NCBI RefSeq assembly: GCF_003634705.1
Contig: NZ_RBWU01000002.1
Span: forward strand, 496,001-560,000
Source of the DNA: Actinomadura pelletieri DSM 43383
GTDB taxonomy: Bacteria > Actinomycetota > Actinomycetes > Streptosporangiales > Streptosporangiaceae
Direction of reading: 5' to 3'
DNA: 64,000 bases
Shown: positions 52,264 through 61,223 of the stretch, one piece after another
How positions within the stretch are numbered: the stretch's first letter is position 1
Layout of the letters: each line of letters starts with the position of its first letter
Made by a program: the position numbers and the translations under genes
The notes under the pieces: generated by a model
Databases searched by the model: none
What the model saw: only the letters and a program-made list of their open reading frames with translations
Told to the model about the DNA's origin: nothing

Positions 52264-52953
52264 ATGAGTGGGCGTGGTGAAGCGCGGGACTTGGTCGCGG
52301 CGGAGTCGGCGGACGTGCCTCCGCCGTGGGATATGAACAGCGGTGAGGAGCTGGATGACCTTCTGGAGCGGCGACTCTCCGTCGATGCCCGGCAGATCAG
52401 GGCCGCCCTGATCTCCTACTCCGCGTTCCTGCGATTCGTGGAACTCCGGAGCGCGACGGTGGCTGCCGCGAAGGATGCCATGCCCGAGCTGGCCAACGCC
52501 TACTGGTTGGGATGGGAGATCGAACTTCTCCAGATCATGCCCAGGATGTCGGATCTCACGTGGCGGAACTTCAGGAGATGGGCCGAGAGATTCGATCCGG
52601 CGAGTATCGGGAAGAACTGGGACGAACCACCTGAGCAGTACATTGAAGCGGTGGCGTGGATATGGACCGGCGGCAAGGTCGACGGCGCCATGAGCACGGT
52701 GGAGGAGTGGTTGATCGCCTACTTCAGGCGAGTTTCGGAGCCGTTCGGGCTAACTGATTTCCTGGAGATCGTCACCACGTTCATTCCGAAGGTGGGCCGG
52801 TTCGGCGCCGGACTGGTCGGTGTTGCGGGGCGCGCGGGACAGAAGGAGGCTCTTCCGTTCTATGCTCGCCTTCTGGGTAACCCTGAATTGCCCTCCGAAG
52901 TTCGAGACGAGGTCGAACACTGGCGCGACTACTGCTCAAGCCTTCCCGGCTGA
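52264..52953 (+). CDS. hypothetical protein, tandem paralogue 2
   Basis: 229 aa. Clear paralogue of the preceding gene: PPPWDMNSGEE, YSAFLRFVELRSATVAAAKDAMPEL, MSDLTWRNFRRWAERFDPASIGKNWDEPPEQYIEAVAWIWTGGKVDGAM and EALPFYARLLGNPELPSEVRDEV. The pair are about 40% alike by eye, so the duplication is old. Function unknown. Confidence 0.75.
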   Translation: MSGRGEARDLVAAESADVPPPWDMNSGEELDDLLERRLSVDARQIRAALISYSAFLRFVELRSATVAAAKDAMPELANAYWLGWEIELLQIMPRMSDLTWRNFRRWAERFDPASIGKNWDEPPEQYIEAVAWIWTGGKVDGAMSTVEEWLIAYFRRVSEPFGLTDFLEIVTTFIPKVGRFGAGLVGVAGRAGQKEALPFYARLLGNPELPSEVRDEVEHWRDYCSSLPG

Positions 52954-52998
52954 AGAAAGCGCGGTCGGTGGCGATCTTTATGTCATTTGGGGGCGGGT

Positions 52999-53910
52999 GT
53001 GAGTAAAGATGTGGTGGCGTTGTTGGGGCGGGAGCCTCGGGAGGAGAAGGTGCGGGCGGCGGTGGAGGTCGCCGGGGGTGTCCCGCGGGTTGTGGAGGGT
53101 GCGTCGTTGTCGGTGCGGATGGGGGAGGCGTTACGGGTCTGTGCGGAGAGCGGGCGGGAGTTCGCGCTGGCCACCGGGCCCGGTCGGATGACGTTGCCGT
53201 TGCGGCTGATGATGGGGCCCGGGGCCCGGTGGGTGGTCAAGAGCGGTGATGGGACGTACTACGACGGGCTGAGCGGGCTCCGGTTGGAGTGGGACGGGGA
53301 ACGGTTCGTCCCGGGCGAGGAGATCCATCCGGTGTTCGACGACGGAGTGGAGCCGGAGGGGCGGCAGGTGCTGGTGACGGGCACCGTTCGGCATGAGGCG
53401 TCCGAGAAGCTGATGCTCGGCGGCGTCGTCGAGGTGGTCTATCGGTGGTTGGTCGGGAGCGGCCCCCACGGGTGGGGGACGTGTGAACCGGCGGCCGTTG
53501 CCTGGGAGCCGGCATCGGTGACCGAGTACTGCCGAGGGAAGGCGCCCGAGCCGGCGTGGTTCGTGCATGTGGGAGACGGGGCCATCGGCACGTCGGAGGT
53601 CGCGCGGGCGGTCGGTGGGATCGAGGAGACGTTCACCGTGGCGGTCGCGGAGGATGTGGTGCGGGCGTTCGGGAAACTCGCCGAGGTCGTGTGCTCGCGG
53701 TATTCGCTGGTGTCGCTGACCGTGCAGGCGATGCCGGGGCGCAGGGATCTGGCCGCCGAGCCGTACTTCCGGGGGTTGCCCGCACCGATCGGGTTGGCGG
53801 TCGGAACGGAATGGTTCGACGTGGGGGGCGGGTGGGGGAGCTTGTGGAACGGCTGGGTTCGGCGAGGTTTACCGGTATGGGGATCGGGGAGGGTGGGGCA
53901 GATCCGATGA
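52999..53910 (+). CDS. DUF6177-like protein
   Basis: 303 aa from GTG 52999; TTG 52987 is an alternative. SKDVVALLGREPREEKVRAAVEVAG and GRWVVKSGDGTYYDGLSGLRLEW-like strands resemble DUF6177, a family encoded in type VII secretion neighbourhoods of actinomycetes. Mixed alpha/beta, soluble, no signal. Together with the WXG-like gene it supports a secretion or toxin context for 50740-53910. Confidence 0.65.
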   Translation: MSKDVVALLGREPREEKVRAAVEVAGGVPRVVEGASLSVRMGEALRVCAESGREFALATGPGRMTLPLRLMMGPGARWVVKSGDGTYYDGLSGLRLEWDGERFVPGEEIHPVFDDGVEPEGRQVLVTGTVRHEASEKLMLGGVVEVVYRWLVGSGPHGWGTCEPAAVAWEPASVTEYCRGKAPEPAWFVHVGDGAIGTSEVARAVGGIEETFTVAVAEDVVRAFGKLAEVVCSRYSLVSLTVQAMPGRRDLAAEPYFRGLPAPIGLAVGTEWFDVGGGWGSLWNGWVRRGLPVWGSGRVGQIR

Positions 53911-53935
53911 AAGACAGAGACGTGAGGAGCTGATC

Positions 53936-54232
53936 GTGCTCACGCTGACCAGCGGTGCCGTCCAGGTCATCCGTACCGTGACCGCGAATCCGGAACTTCC
54001 GCCGGAGACCGGCATCCGCATCGAGTCCGGGCTCGACGGCTCGGACGCCCTGCGGCTCTCGGTCGCGCCCGCCCCGGAGGCGGGCGACCAGGTCGTGGAA
54101 GAAGAGGGCGCCAAGGTGTACCTGGAGGCCGGCGTCGCCCAGATGCTCGATGACAAGACCCTCGACGCCCAGGTCGACCCGCAGGGCGATGTGGCGTTCA
54201 CCATCGCGGAGGGGCCCGGGACCCCTACCTGA
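53936..54232 (+). CDS. HesB/IscA-like fold protein lacking cysteines
   Basis: 98 aa from GTG 53936 after GAGGAG. GAVQVIRTVTANPELPPETGIRIES ... GDQVVEEEGAKVYLEAGVAQMLDDKTLDAQVD follows the A-type Fe-S carrier fold, but the three ligand cysteines of IscA/ErpA are absent; there is no Cys at all. It therefore cannot carry a cluster in the usual way. Such Cys-less members are common in actinomycetes. Followed by a strong bidirectional terminator. Confidence 0.88.
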   Translation: MLTLTSGAVQVIRTVTANPELPPETGIRIESGLDGSDALRLSVAPAPEAGDQVVEEEGAKVYLEAGVAQMLDDKTLDAQVDPQGDVAFTIAEGPGTPT

Positions 54233-54243
54233 CGGGCTCGCGG

Positions 54244-54273
54244 AGCCGGGGCGCCGGTCCCGGCGCCCCGGCT
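54244..54273. terminator. bidirectional terminator, perfect 14-bp stem
   Basis: AGCCGGGGCGCCGG (54244-54257), loop TC, exact complement at 54260-54273. It lies between two convergent genes. Confidence 0.85.
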
Positions 54274-54465
54274 TCAGCGCACCGCCGCGATCACGGCCAC
54301 CACGGCCAGCACGAACGCCACCGTGGTGAGGACCATGAACGCGGCGACGACCACGCAGGCCAGACCGCGTGGCTGGTCGCGCCATGACCCGAAACGGTCA
54401 CGCGCCTGTCGGTCCAGTTCCTCCCGCGACGGCCGCCCCGCGTCCTCGGAATCGGGGGAGGGCAT
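54274..54465 (-). CDS. small single-pass membrane protein
   Basis: 63 aa from ATG 54465; GTG 54474 is an alternative. Acidic/basic N-terminal half (DSEDAGRPSREELDRQARDRF) and a C-terminal membrane helix (LACVVVAAFMVLTTVAFVLAV). Function unknown. Divergent from the MBL hydrolase gene. Confidence 0.7.
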   Translation of the reverse strand: MPSPDSEDAGRPSREELDRQARDRFGSWRDQPRGLACVVVAAFMVLTTVAFVLAVVAVIAAVR

Positions 54466-54552
54466 GGGCGTCACGGTCGCCAGTCTGGCAGACGCGGCGA
54501 CGGACGCGGGGTGGTCCGGGCGATCGGACGGCCACCGTGAAAAGATCTCCGG

Positions 54553-55200
54553 ATGCGTCTCACGAAGCTCGGCCACGCATGCGTCCAGATCAGTAGGGAC
54601 GACCGGACGATCCTGATCGACCCCGGTTCGTTCAGCGACGCGTCCGAGGCCCTCGCCACCGCCGACGCGGTCCTGATCACTCATGAGCACTTCGACCACT
54701 TCGACGCGGACGCGCTGCGCGCCGCCATGGCCGAACGTTCGGACTTGCATGTCTGGACGTCCCGCGTCGTCGCCGAGAACCTTGCTGACCTCGGTGGACG
54801 CGTCCACCAGGTCGGTCACGGCGACGCCGTCACCGTTGCGGGATTCGACGTCCACGTGTACGGGGACGAGCACGAGATCCTGCACCCGGATGTGCCGCCG
54901 ATTCCGAACACGGGGTTCCTGATCGAGGGTGAGGTCTTCCACCCTGGGGACGCGCTGACCGTCCCGTCGGAGCCCGTCCGAACGCTGTGCCTGCCGGGCA
55001 ACGCGCCCTGGATGAAGATCCCCGAGCTGTACGCGTACACGCGGGAGGTCCGGCCGGAGCGCGCGTTCGTCATCCATGACGGGCTGCTGAACGACATCGG
55101 CCTGAAGGTGATGCAGACCCATGTGACCAAGGCGGGCGAGGAACTCGGCAGGGAGTTCGTCCGGCTCGCCCCCGGCACCACGGTGGACCTGACCGCATGA
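54553..55200 (+). CDS. MBL-fold metal-dependent hydrolase
   Basis: 215 aa. LTKLGHACVQISRDDRTILIDPGSFSD opens the fold, THEHFDHFD is the HxHxDH-type metal motif and GDEHEILHPDVPPIPNTGFLIEG with FHPGDALTVP supplies further ligands. It resembles UlaG-like lactonases/RNase Z relatives. The stop overlaps the HAD gene start (ATGA, 55197-55200). Probable detoxifying or salvage hydrolase. Confidence 0.92.
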   Translation: MRLTKLGHACVQISRDDRTILIDPGSFSDASEALATADAVLITHEHFDHFDADALRAAMAERSDLHVWTSRVVAENLADLGGRVHQVGHGDAVTVAGFDVHVYGDEHEILHPDVPPIPNTGFLIEGEVFHPGDALTVPSEPVRTLCLPGNAPWMKIPELYAYTREVRPERAFVIHDGLLNDIGLKVMQTHVTKAGEELGREFVRLAPGTTVDLTA

Positions 55201-55865
55201 AGCCTGGTCCGCCGCCCCTTCAGGCGGTCTTCTTCGACATCGGCGAGACGCTGATCAACGAGGGGGAGATCTACGGGCGCTGGGCCGACTGGCTGGGCGT
55301 GCCACGGCACACGTTCCTGACCAAGCTCGGCGCGGTGCTCGCGACCGGCGGCACGCACATGGACGTCTTCGAGTACTTCCGTCCGGGGTTCGACCTGCGG
55401 GCGGAGGAGCGCGGGCGGCGGGAGGCCGGCGTCCCCAACGGGTTCGGCCCGGACGATCTGTACCCGGACGCCCGCGCGTGCCTGTCCGGGCTTCGTGACC
55501 AGGGTCTTTTCGTGGGGATCGCGGGGAACCAGCCGGTGGAGGCCGCCGAGCAGATCGCGGCGCTCGGGTTGGACGCCGACGTGGTCGGGATCTCCGACGT
55601 GTGGGACGTCCAGAAACCGGCCCGCGAGTTCTTCGAACGGTGCGCGCAGCTCGCGGACGTGCTGCCCGACCGCGTCCTGTACGTGGGGGACCGCATCGAC
55701 AACGACGTCCGGCCCGCGCTGGCGTTCGGGATGCGGGCCGCGTTCCTCAGGCGCGGCCCGTGGGGGCACATCCAGGAGGACCCCGAGGCGTTGCGGCGCT
55801 GCCTGTTCGTCCTGGACGATCTGGCCGGTCTCCCCGAACTCGTCGCCGCCCATAACGCCCCCTAA
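55197..55865 (+). CDS. HAD family hydrolase
   Basis: 222 aa. Motif I is VFFDIGETLIN (nucleophile Asp; the usual second Asp is Gly, as in some HAD families), motif II is GIAGNQP, Lys is in VQKPAREFFERCAQ and motif IV is YVGDRIDNDVRPALAFGM. The cap is C1-type. A likely phosphatase/dehalogenase-like enzyme for a small metabolite; whether the motif I change abolishes phosphatase activity is unclear. Translationally coupled to the MBL hydrolase. Confidence 0.9.
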   Translation: MKPGPPPLQAVFFDIGETLINEGEIYGRWADWLGVPRHTFLTKLGAVLATGGTHMDVFEYFRPGFDLRAEERGRREAGVPNGFGPDDLYPDARACLSGLRDQGLFVGIAGNQPVEAAEQIAALGLDADVVGISDVWDVQKPAREFFERCAQLADVLPDRVLYVGDRIDNDVRPALAFGMRAAFLRRGPWGHIQEDPEALRRCLFVLDDLAGLPELVAAHNAP

Positions 55866-56009
55866 GGGACGTCCCCTAGCCCCCGAGTATGGCGTGGAAC
55901 AAGTCGTACGACCGATGTGGCGTCCGCTGTCCGGTTCGTAGCGTGGAAGACATGGCCGTGAAGGGCGCGGCCATGTTCACACTTCAACGATTCGGGGAGA
56001 GAAGACCTC

Positions 56010-56213
56010 ATGAACGGCTTGTATCGTCCGCGCGACGGCAGGATCATCGCCGGTGTCTGCGCGGGGCTCGCGCGCCGGTTCGGTATGACGCCCACGACCG
56101 TCCGGCTGCTGTTCCTGCTGTCGTGCCTGCTGCCCGGCCCACAGTTCGTCGTCTACCTGGTGCTCTGGGTGATGATGCCCACCGAGGACCGTTACATGGC
56201 GGGCGTCCGCTGA
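56010..56213 (+). CDS. PspC domain protein
   Basis: 67 aa from ATG 56010 after GGGGAGAGAAG. LYRPRDGRIIAGVCAGLARRFGMTPTTVRLLFLLSCLLPG is the PspC domain; the C-terminal half is a membrane helix (FVVYLVLWVMMPTED). Small envelope-stress or membrane-organising protein. Confidence 0.93.
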   Translation: MNGLYRPRDGRIIAGVCAGLARRFGMTPTTVRLLFLLSCLLPGPQFVVYLVLWVMMPTEDRYMAGVR

Positions 56214-56365
56214 CGCATGATCATCGTTGACCCTTGGCCGGGCCGTCTCGGAGGTGTTAGATCGTGGCACCACCGTGAATCCGTTTCGTCCCCGGTGGCC
56301 GGACCCGTTGGGTTTTCGGTGACCGGACGGAGAGGATTCACCCCTTAGGGAGGGAAGGAGCCGCG

Positions 56366-59300
56366 GTGCCTGAGGAGGGCGGCCCGGGTCCAGGCCGGTT
56401 TCCCGGCGGGGGGACGGCCCCCCGCGAGCTGTCGGTGCCCGCGGATGGCACGCTCCCCGGGGAACCGCAGGGGGACGTCGACGAATCCGAATACGCGGCG
56501 CGACTGCTGCGTTACCTGCGCGATCTGGCACGCGCACGGCGCCGCCCGTCGCGGGACGTGTCCCGGCACGACCACGTCTACTGGCTGTGCGAGCTGCCCG
56601 GCGACGTCTACGTGGAGACGGACGCGGGGCCGGGCGACGTTCTGTTCAGCGTTCCCGTCATCCCGCTGACGCCTCCGGCGGTGCTGGAGGAGTTCGACGG
56701 TTGGCTGGGCCTGCGCAACTGGTACCGGATTCTGCGTGAACTGGCCGACCAGGAAGTGGTCCTGGCGACCGGACTGCTCGCCTGGCGTCCCGTCGTCCAC
56801 GACCATCTGCTGAGCACACCCGTGCGCATCGTCGTGGACGAACGCACCGAACGTATCGACGTCATCCTGGCCGGGCACACGACCCTGCGCGACAGGGAAC
56901 TGCTGTCGGGCCATCCCGGGTTCCGCGCCGCCGACTCGGTGTCGTACGCGGTTCGGGACGGGCAGGGGTTCGGGTTGCACGCCTCGGTCGGGGACGTGCT
57001 GCGCACCTGGTGTTCCGCCGCCCTGTCCGCGCCCACCGGTTACCGCGACGACTGGACGCCCGACCCGGGTGAGACCGCGCCCGTCCCGCAGATCAGGCTG
57101 GCTCCGGCGCTGGTCGTCCGCCCGCAGGGACGCGCGGCCGTCGCCGACTACCACGCCACGCTGCTGCGGCTCCTGCCCCGCGGCGTTCCGGAGGGCCTCG
57201 CCCGGCTCGCCTCGCCGTCCCGGCGGCCGCATGTCATGCACGTGCCGGAACGCGAGCCGCAGACCGTTCGGGACCTGGTCGTCGGCCTCCTCGGCCGCGG
57301 TCACCGTGTGCTGGTCGCCACGTCCGGCGCGGCGGCGTCGGGCGCGCTGCGCGCCGCGCTGCCGGAGGGACTCACCGGCCTCACGGTCGCCGACCCGGCC
57401 ACGGCGGTGCGGACGGCGGACGAGATCCTCACCCGTCCGGCCCCGGACGTGGACGCGCTGACCGAACAGGAGAAGGCCGCCGCCCGGCACGCCGCCCGCC
57501 TCCGCGACCGGCTCCGCGACGGTGTCGACGACGCCGTCGGTGACGGTGGGCAGGGCCCGGAGGCGGAACTGCGCGCCGAGGCCCCGGAGCTGGCGTGGAT
57601 GCCGGTGCGCCCCGACCTGCCGCCCGGCCCGCCGATCTCCCGCGCCGAGGCCACCGAACTCGTCGTGCTGCTCGCGGAGGAGACCGCCGAACGCAAGGCC
57701 CGCACCGCGCAACGGGACGTCGACCCGGGCACGCTGCCGAGCGCCGCCTACGTCCGGACGCTGATCGAGGCGGAGTCCGCCGCTGCGGAACGTGCCGAAC
57801 GCTCCGAGACCGACCTGTCGCGGCGGCTCCGCGACACCGACGTCACGTTCCTCGCCCGGCTCGACGGCAACGCCTCCGTCGTCGGCGCCGCCCTCCGCGA
57901 CCTCGGTCTGGACGGTCATCCCGGGGGCTGGAACTCCGCCGACCTCGCCGTCCGGGCCTTCGGGGACGCGCTCGCCGGCCGCCGTGCGCTCATCTGGACG
58001 CGGGTCGCGGAGATGACGTCCCGCGTCGGATGGGCCGACCAGGCCGTCGCGCAGGCGACCGGCCATCGCATCGACCTGCCCGCCGACGCGGACCTGCGGG
58101 CCCTCGCCGCGGCCGCGTACGACCTGCGCGCCCACCTGGTGGGCGGCGGCGCGCTCAAACGCGGCCCCCTGCGCTCGGCCGCGCAACGCCAGGCGGAGCC
58201 GTTGCTGGCCACCGTGCGGGTGGACGGAGCGTCGCCCACCACGCCCGAGCTGCTCGACCTCGTCCACACCGACCTCCTGGTGCGGATCACGTGCCGGGAA
58301 CTCCAGTACGTATGGGAGGCGGCGGGCATCTCGTTCCCCGCCGACCTGCCGCCCGCCGAACGGGTCGCCCGTTTCGTCCGCGCCCACGCGCGCCTCGGCC
58401 GCGTCCTGGACGCCATGCCCGCCGTGGACGAGACCAGGGCGCTCCTCAACCGGTTCGGTATCGCCGTCCCGTTGGAACACCCCGTCCACTGGCACGAGTA
58501 CGCGGCGGCGCTCCGCAACGCGCTGGACGGCCTCGGCGTCGACCGCGCCGCCGCCGACCTGGACGCCCTACGCGACTCGATCGGCCCGGTCGGCGACGCC
58601 GACCCGCCCGAACTGCGCGCCGCGCTGACCGCCATCGGCGCCCGCGACCCCGACGCCTACGCCCGCGCGCTCGGCGCCCTCGCCGAGGCCCGCCACGAAC
58701 GCTCCCTCCAGGTCCGCTGCGAGGAACTGCTCACCCGCCTCCGGGCGGCCCATCCCGACCTCGCCAACCTTATGATCGCCACCGATGGCGACGAGGCATG
58801 GCACGACCGCGTCCGCCGCTGGGACGAGGCCTGGTCATGGGCCCGCTCCGCCGCCCGCCGCATCGCCGAGCGGACCGAGTCGGAGGAGGAGCGACTCCGC
58901 GACGCGCTCGCCGAGGCCGAGGAACGCCTCCGCGACATCCGCGCCGACCTGACCGCCGCCCACGCCTGGGCGGCCGTCCGGACGAACCTTCCCGAGACCG
59001 CCACGAACCCGCCGGACATCGTCCCCGTCTGGATCCTCCCGCTCTGGCGCGTCCCCGAGGTCATCCCGCCCGCCCCCGGGTCGTTCGACGTCGCCATCGT
59101 GGACGGCGAACACGAGGCCGGTGCCGAGGCCCTCTTCCTCCTCTGGCTGGCCCCGCGGATCATCCTGGTGGGCCCACCTGGTTCGAAGCTCCCGCCGCTG
59201 GAGGGCCCGTCCCCGTCCACGGATCTGCCACCCCACCTTCAAGGGGTGATAACGCCGACGTCTCCCCTGTTCTCGGCCCTCACGACTCGTCCGCCCACAC

Positions 59301-59779
59301 CCCCGGCCCCACGCCCGCCCGCACCGCCGCAAGTGGAGCCCGACCGCTCTCCCGTCTTCGACGAACGCCCCGCCGCCCCGCTCCCGGACACCAATACCCG
59401 CCAACCACAACCTGTCGAGACCGTCCCGGTCGAATCCGTGCCGGTCGAATCCGTGCCGGTCGAATCCGTGCCGGTCGAGACCGTCCCGGCCGAGACCGTG
59501 CCCGCCGACCCTGCCGCGACCGCGCCCGTCCCCATTGTCCGGCCGGACGACGCGTCCACCCCCGAGGCGGCCCAGGTCACGCGTGGACGGTCGATCGTCA
59601 CCTACAAGCGGCCCGAACTGGTCGAGCTCGTCGGCCATATCGCCGATCGCGAACCGGACCTGACCGACGACCAGATCGTGGAGTTGGCCACCCGCCTCCT
59701 CGGCTGCCCGCCCGACGAGGAACTCCTCGTCGGCGCCCGCCTCCGCTACGCCGTGCAGGCGTACCGGGGCCGCGCCTGA
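56366..59779 (+). CDS. large degenerate superfamily 1 helicase-like protein
   Basis: 1137 aa from GTG 56366 after GGAAGGAG. The order is that of an SF1 helicase-like family but the motifs are worn: VLVATSGAAASGALRAAL stands where Walker A should be and lacks GK(S/T), and FDVAIVDGEHEAGAEALFLLWLAPRIILVG has DGEH instead of DEAS. The middle ~400 residues are helical. After residue ~970 a Pro-rich linker contains PVESVPVESVPVESVPVET repeats, then a ~70-residue folded tail (RPELVELVGHIADREPDLTDDQ). ATP hydrolysis looks lost, so a structural or regulatory role is likely. Preceded by an inverted pair GTGAATCC (56275) and GGATTCAC (56334). Confidence 0.8.
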   Translation: MPEEGGPGPGRFPGGGTAPRELSVPADGTLPGEPQGDVDESEYAARLLRYLRDLARARRRPSRDVSRHDHVYWLCELPGDVYVETDAGPGDVLFSVPVIPLTPPAVLEEFDGWLGLRNWYRILRELADQEVVLATGLLAWRPVVHDHLLSTPVRIVVDERTERIDVILAGHTTLRDRELLSGHPGFRAADSVSYAVRDGQGFGLHASVGDVLRTWCSAALSAPTGYRDDWTPDPGETAPVPQIRLAPALVVRPQGRAAVADYHATLLRLLPRGVPEGLARLASPSRRPHVMHVPEREPQTVRDLVVGLLGRGHRVLVATSGAAASGALRAALPEGLTGLTVADPATAVRTADEILTRPAPDVDALTEQEKAAARHAARLRDRLRDGVDDAVGDGGQGPEAELRAEAPELAWMPVRPDLPPGPPISRAEATELVVLLAEETAERKARTAQRDVDPGTLPSAAYVRTLIEAESAAAERAERSETDLSRRLRDTDVTFLARLDGNASVVGAALRDLGLDGHPGGWNSADLAVRAFGDALAGRRALIWTRVAEMTSRVGWADQAVAQATGHRIDLPADADLRALAAAAYDLRAHLVGGGALKRGPLRSAAQRQAEPLLATVRVDGASPTTPELLDLVHTDLLVRITCRELQYVWEAAGISFPADLPPAERVARFVRAHARLGRVLDAMPAVDETRALLNRFGIAVPLEHPVHWHEYAAALRNALDGLGVDRAAADLDALRDSIGPVGDADPPELRAALTAIGARDPDAYARALGALAEARHERSLQVRCEELLTRLRAAHPDLANLMIATDGDEAWHDRVRRWDEAWSWARSAARRIAERTESEEERLRDALAEAEERLRDIRADLTAAHAWAAVRTNLPETATNPPDIVPVWILPLWRVPEVIPPAPGSFDVAIVDGEHEAGAEALFLLWLAPRIILVGPPGSKLPPLEGPSPSTDLPPHLQGVITPTSPLFSALTTRPPTPPAPRPPAPPQVEPDRSPVFDERPAAPLPDTNTRQPQPVETVPVESVPVESVPVESVPVETVPAETVPADPAATAPVPIVRPDDASTPEAAQVTRGRSIVTYKRPELVELVGHIADREPDLTDDQIVELATRLLGCPPDEELLVGARLRYAVQAYRGRA

Positions 59780-59796
59780 CCCGACCCGCCTAGAAG

Positions 59797-59846
59797 CGGA
59801 ATGTGGCATTCCGTTTCTGATATAGTGGATCGGAACGATTCGTTCC
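59797..59846. promoter_or_regulatory. two palindromes flanking a -10 box
   Basis: CGGAATG-TGG-CATTCCG (59797-59813) and GGAACGA-T-TCGTTCC (59832-59846) flank TATAGT (59821-59826). The arms differ but share a GGAA/TTCC theme. A dimeric repressor probably controls the following gene; its identity is not visible. Confidence 0.65.
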
Positions 59847-59865
59847 ACCGATGGCAGGGGTCACG

Positions 59866-60957
59866 ATGCGGGTACTGGACCGGCGGACGCTGAACCGGGC
59901 GGCGCTGGAGCGGCAGCTTCTCCTGAAGCGATCCGACATGTCGGTCAGGGGCGCGATCGAACGGCTCGTGGCGATGCAGGCACAGGAGAACAACGTGCCG
60001 TACTACGGGCTGTGGACGAGACTGACCGGGTTCCGGAAACAGCAGCTCACGGACCTCATGACGGATCGTTCCGCCGTACGGGGGACGATGCTCAGAGGCA
60101 CCCAGCACCTCGCGTTGGCCGACGACTACCTGTGGCTGCGTCCGCTCGTCCACCACTGCCTTCTGCGGGCCCGCCAGGCGGGCTTCGGCCGCGTCACCAA
60201 GGACTGGGACCTCGACGAACTCGCCACCGAGGCCCGCAAGCTCCTCGACGGCCGGGTCCTGACCCGTCCGCAACTCGCCCGTGAACTCGCCGAGCTGTGG
60301 CCCGACCGAGACCTGATGGCCCTCGGCTGGTCGGCGCAGGCGCTGCTGTCGGTCGTCCACCCACCGCCCAGCGGGACCTGGAACGTGATGGGTGCCACCC
60401 CGTTCGCCTTGGCGGAGGAGTGGATCGGCCGTCCGCTCCACGAGGTCGGCCCCGCTCGGCTGATCCGTCGCTACCTGGCCGCGTTCGGGCCCGCGTCCGT
60501 CAAGGACTTCCAGATGTGGTCCGGCCTGCGCCGGACCGACTCCGCCTTCACCGAACTGCGACCCGAGCTGCGCGTCCACCGGGACGAGAACGGCGTGGAG
60601 CTGTTCGACCTGCCCGACGCGCGGCTTCCCGACGACGGGCCCGCGCCCGTCCGGTTCCTTCCCGGGTTCGACAACCTGGTCCTCGCCTACGCCGACCGCA
60701 CCCGCCTCATGACCGACGAGCACCGCAGGATCGTGTGCGTGGGCTCGGAGATCAAGCCCACGCTGCTGGTGGACGGGCGCGTCCACGGACTCTGGACGCT
60801 CAAGCACGACAGGAAGGCGGACACCGCGACCCTGAGCGTCGAACTCTTCGCGCCGCTCCCAGACGAACCGGCCGTCGAGGAAGAGGCGACCCGCCTACTG
60901 ACCTTCGCCACCCCCGAGGCGACCCACAAGCTCCACATCACCGCCTGGACGAGCTGA
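59866..60957 (+). CDS. winged-helix DNA-binding domain protein (HTH_42/AlkZ-like)
   Basis: 363 aa from ATG 59866, which follows GCAGGGG; ATG 59851 is also in frame. RVLDRRTLNRAALERQLLLKRSDM ... RLVAMQAQENNVPYYGLWTRLTGF and GPASVKDFQMWSGLRRTD are characteristic of the HTH_42 family, which includes AlkZ/YcaQ glycosylases. The usual catalytic QxQ of AlkZ is not evident except for AMQAQE, which may be it. Possible DNA repair glycosylase or DNA-binding protein. The promoter carries two palindromes. Confidence 0.9.
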   Translation: MRVLDRRTLNRAALERQLLLKRSDMSVRGAIERLVAMQAQENNVPYYGLWTRLTGFRKQQLTDLMTDRSAVRGTMLRGTQHLALADDYLWLRPLVHHCLLRARQAGFGRVTKDWDLDELATEARKLLDGRVLTRPQLARELAELWPDRDLMALGWSAQALLSVVHPPPSGTWNVMGATPFALAEEWIGRPLHEVGPARLIRRYLAAFGPASVKDFQMWSGLRRTDSAFTELRPELRVHRDENGVELFDLPDARLPDDGPAPVRFLPGFDNLVLAYADRTRLMTDEHRRIVCVGSEIKPTLLVDGRVHGLWTLKHDRKADTATLSVELFAPLPDEPAVEEEATRLLTFATPEATHKLHITAWTS

Positions 60958-61000
60958 TCACCTGCTCCCAAGGGTGAATCGAGAAGGCGGTTGCCCTGGC

Positions 61001-61087
61001 CTTGAGCGCCGAGCGCCGCTTCTGGGCGAACCGGCGGTCGAGGAGGAGTCCCGCCTGTCGGCCTTCGCGGTCCCCGAGCCCCGCTGA
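61001..61087 (+). pseudogene. relic of a second copy of the winged-helix protein C-terminus
   Basis: The frame reads LERRAPLLGEPAVEEESRL and then SAFAVPEPR with a stop. It matches FAPLPDEPAVEEEATRLLTFATPE at the end of the gene just upstream. No upstream coding region remains, so a partial tandem duplication has decayed. Confidence 0.65.
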
Positions 61088-61147
61088 CGGGATCCGTGTC
61101 GGCGACTGGACGGGCTGAGTGCCGGCCCTAGGGGAGACGGCGGTGGA

Positions 61148-61173
61148 CTCCGGGGGATACCCTGCCCCCGGAG
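61148..61173. terminator. hairpin, 9-bp stem
   Basis: CTCCGGGGG (61148-61156), 8-nt loop, CCCCCGGAG (61165-61173). It may end the minus-strand RNA that contains the tRNA-like units, or the plus-strand winged-helix transcript. Confidence 0.5.
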
Positions 61174-61223
61174 CCCTTTGGGTGCCGTCGTGATGTGCCT
61201 TCGGCGATGATCCGACGACCGAT

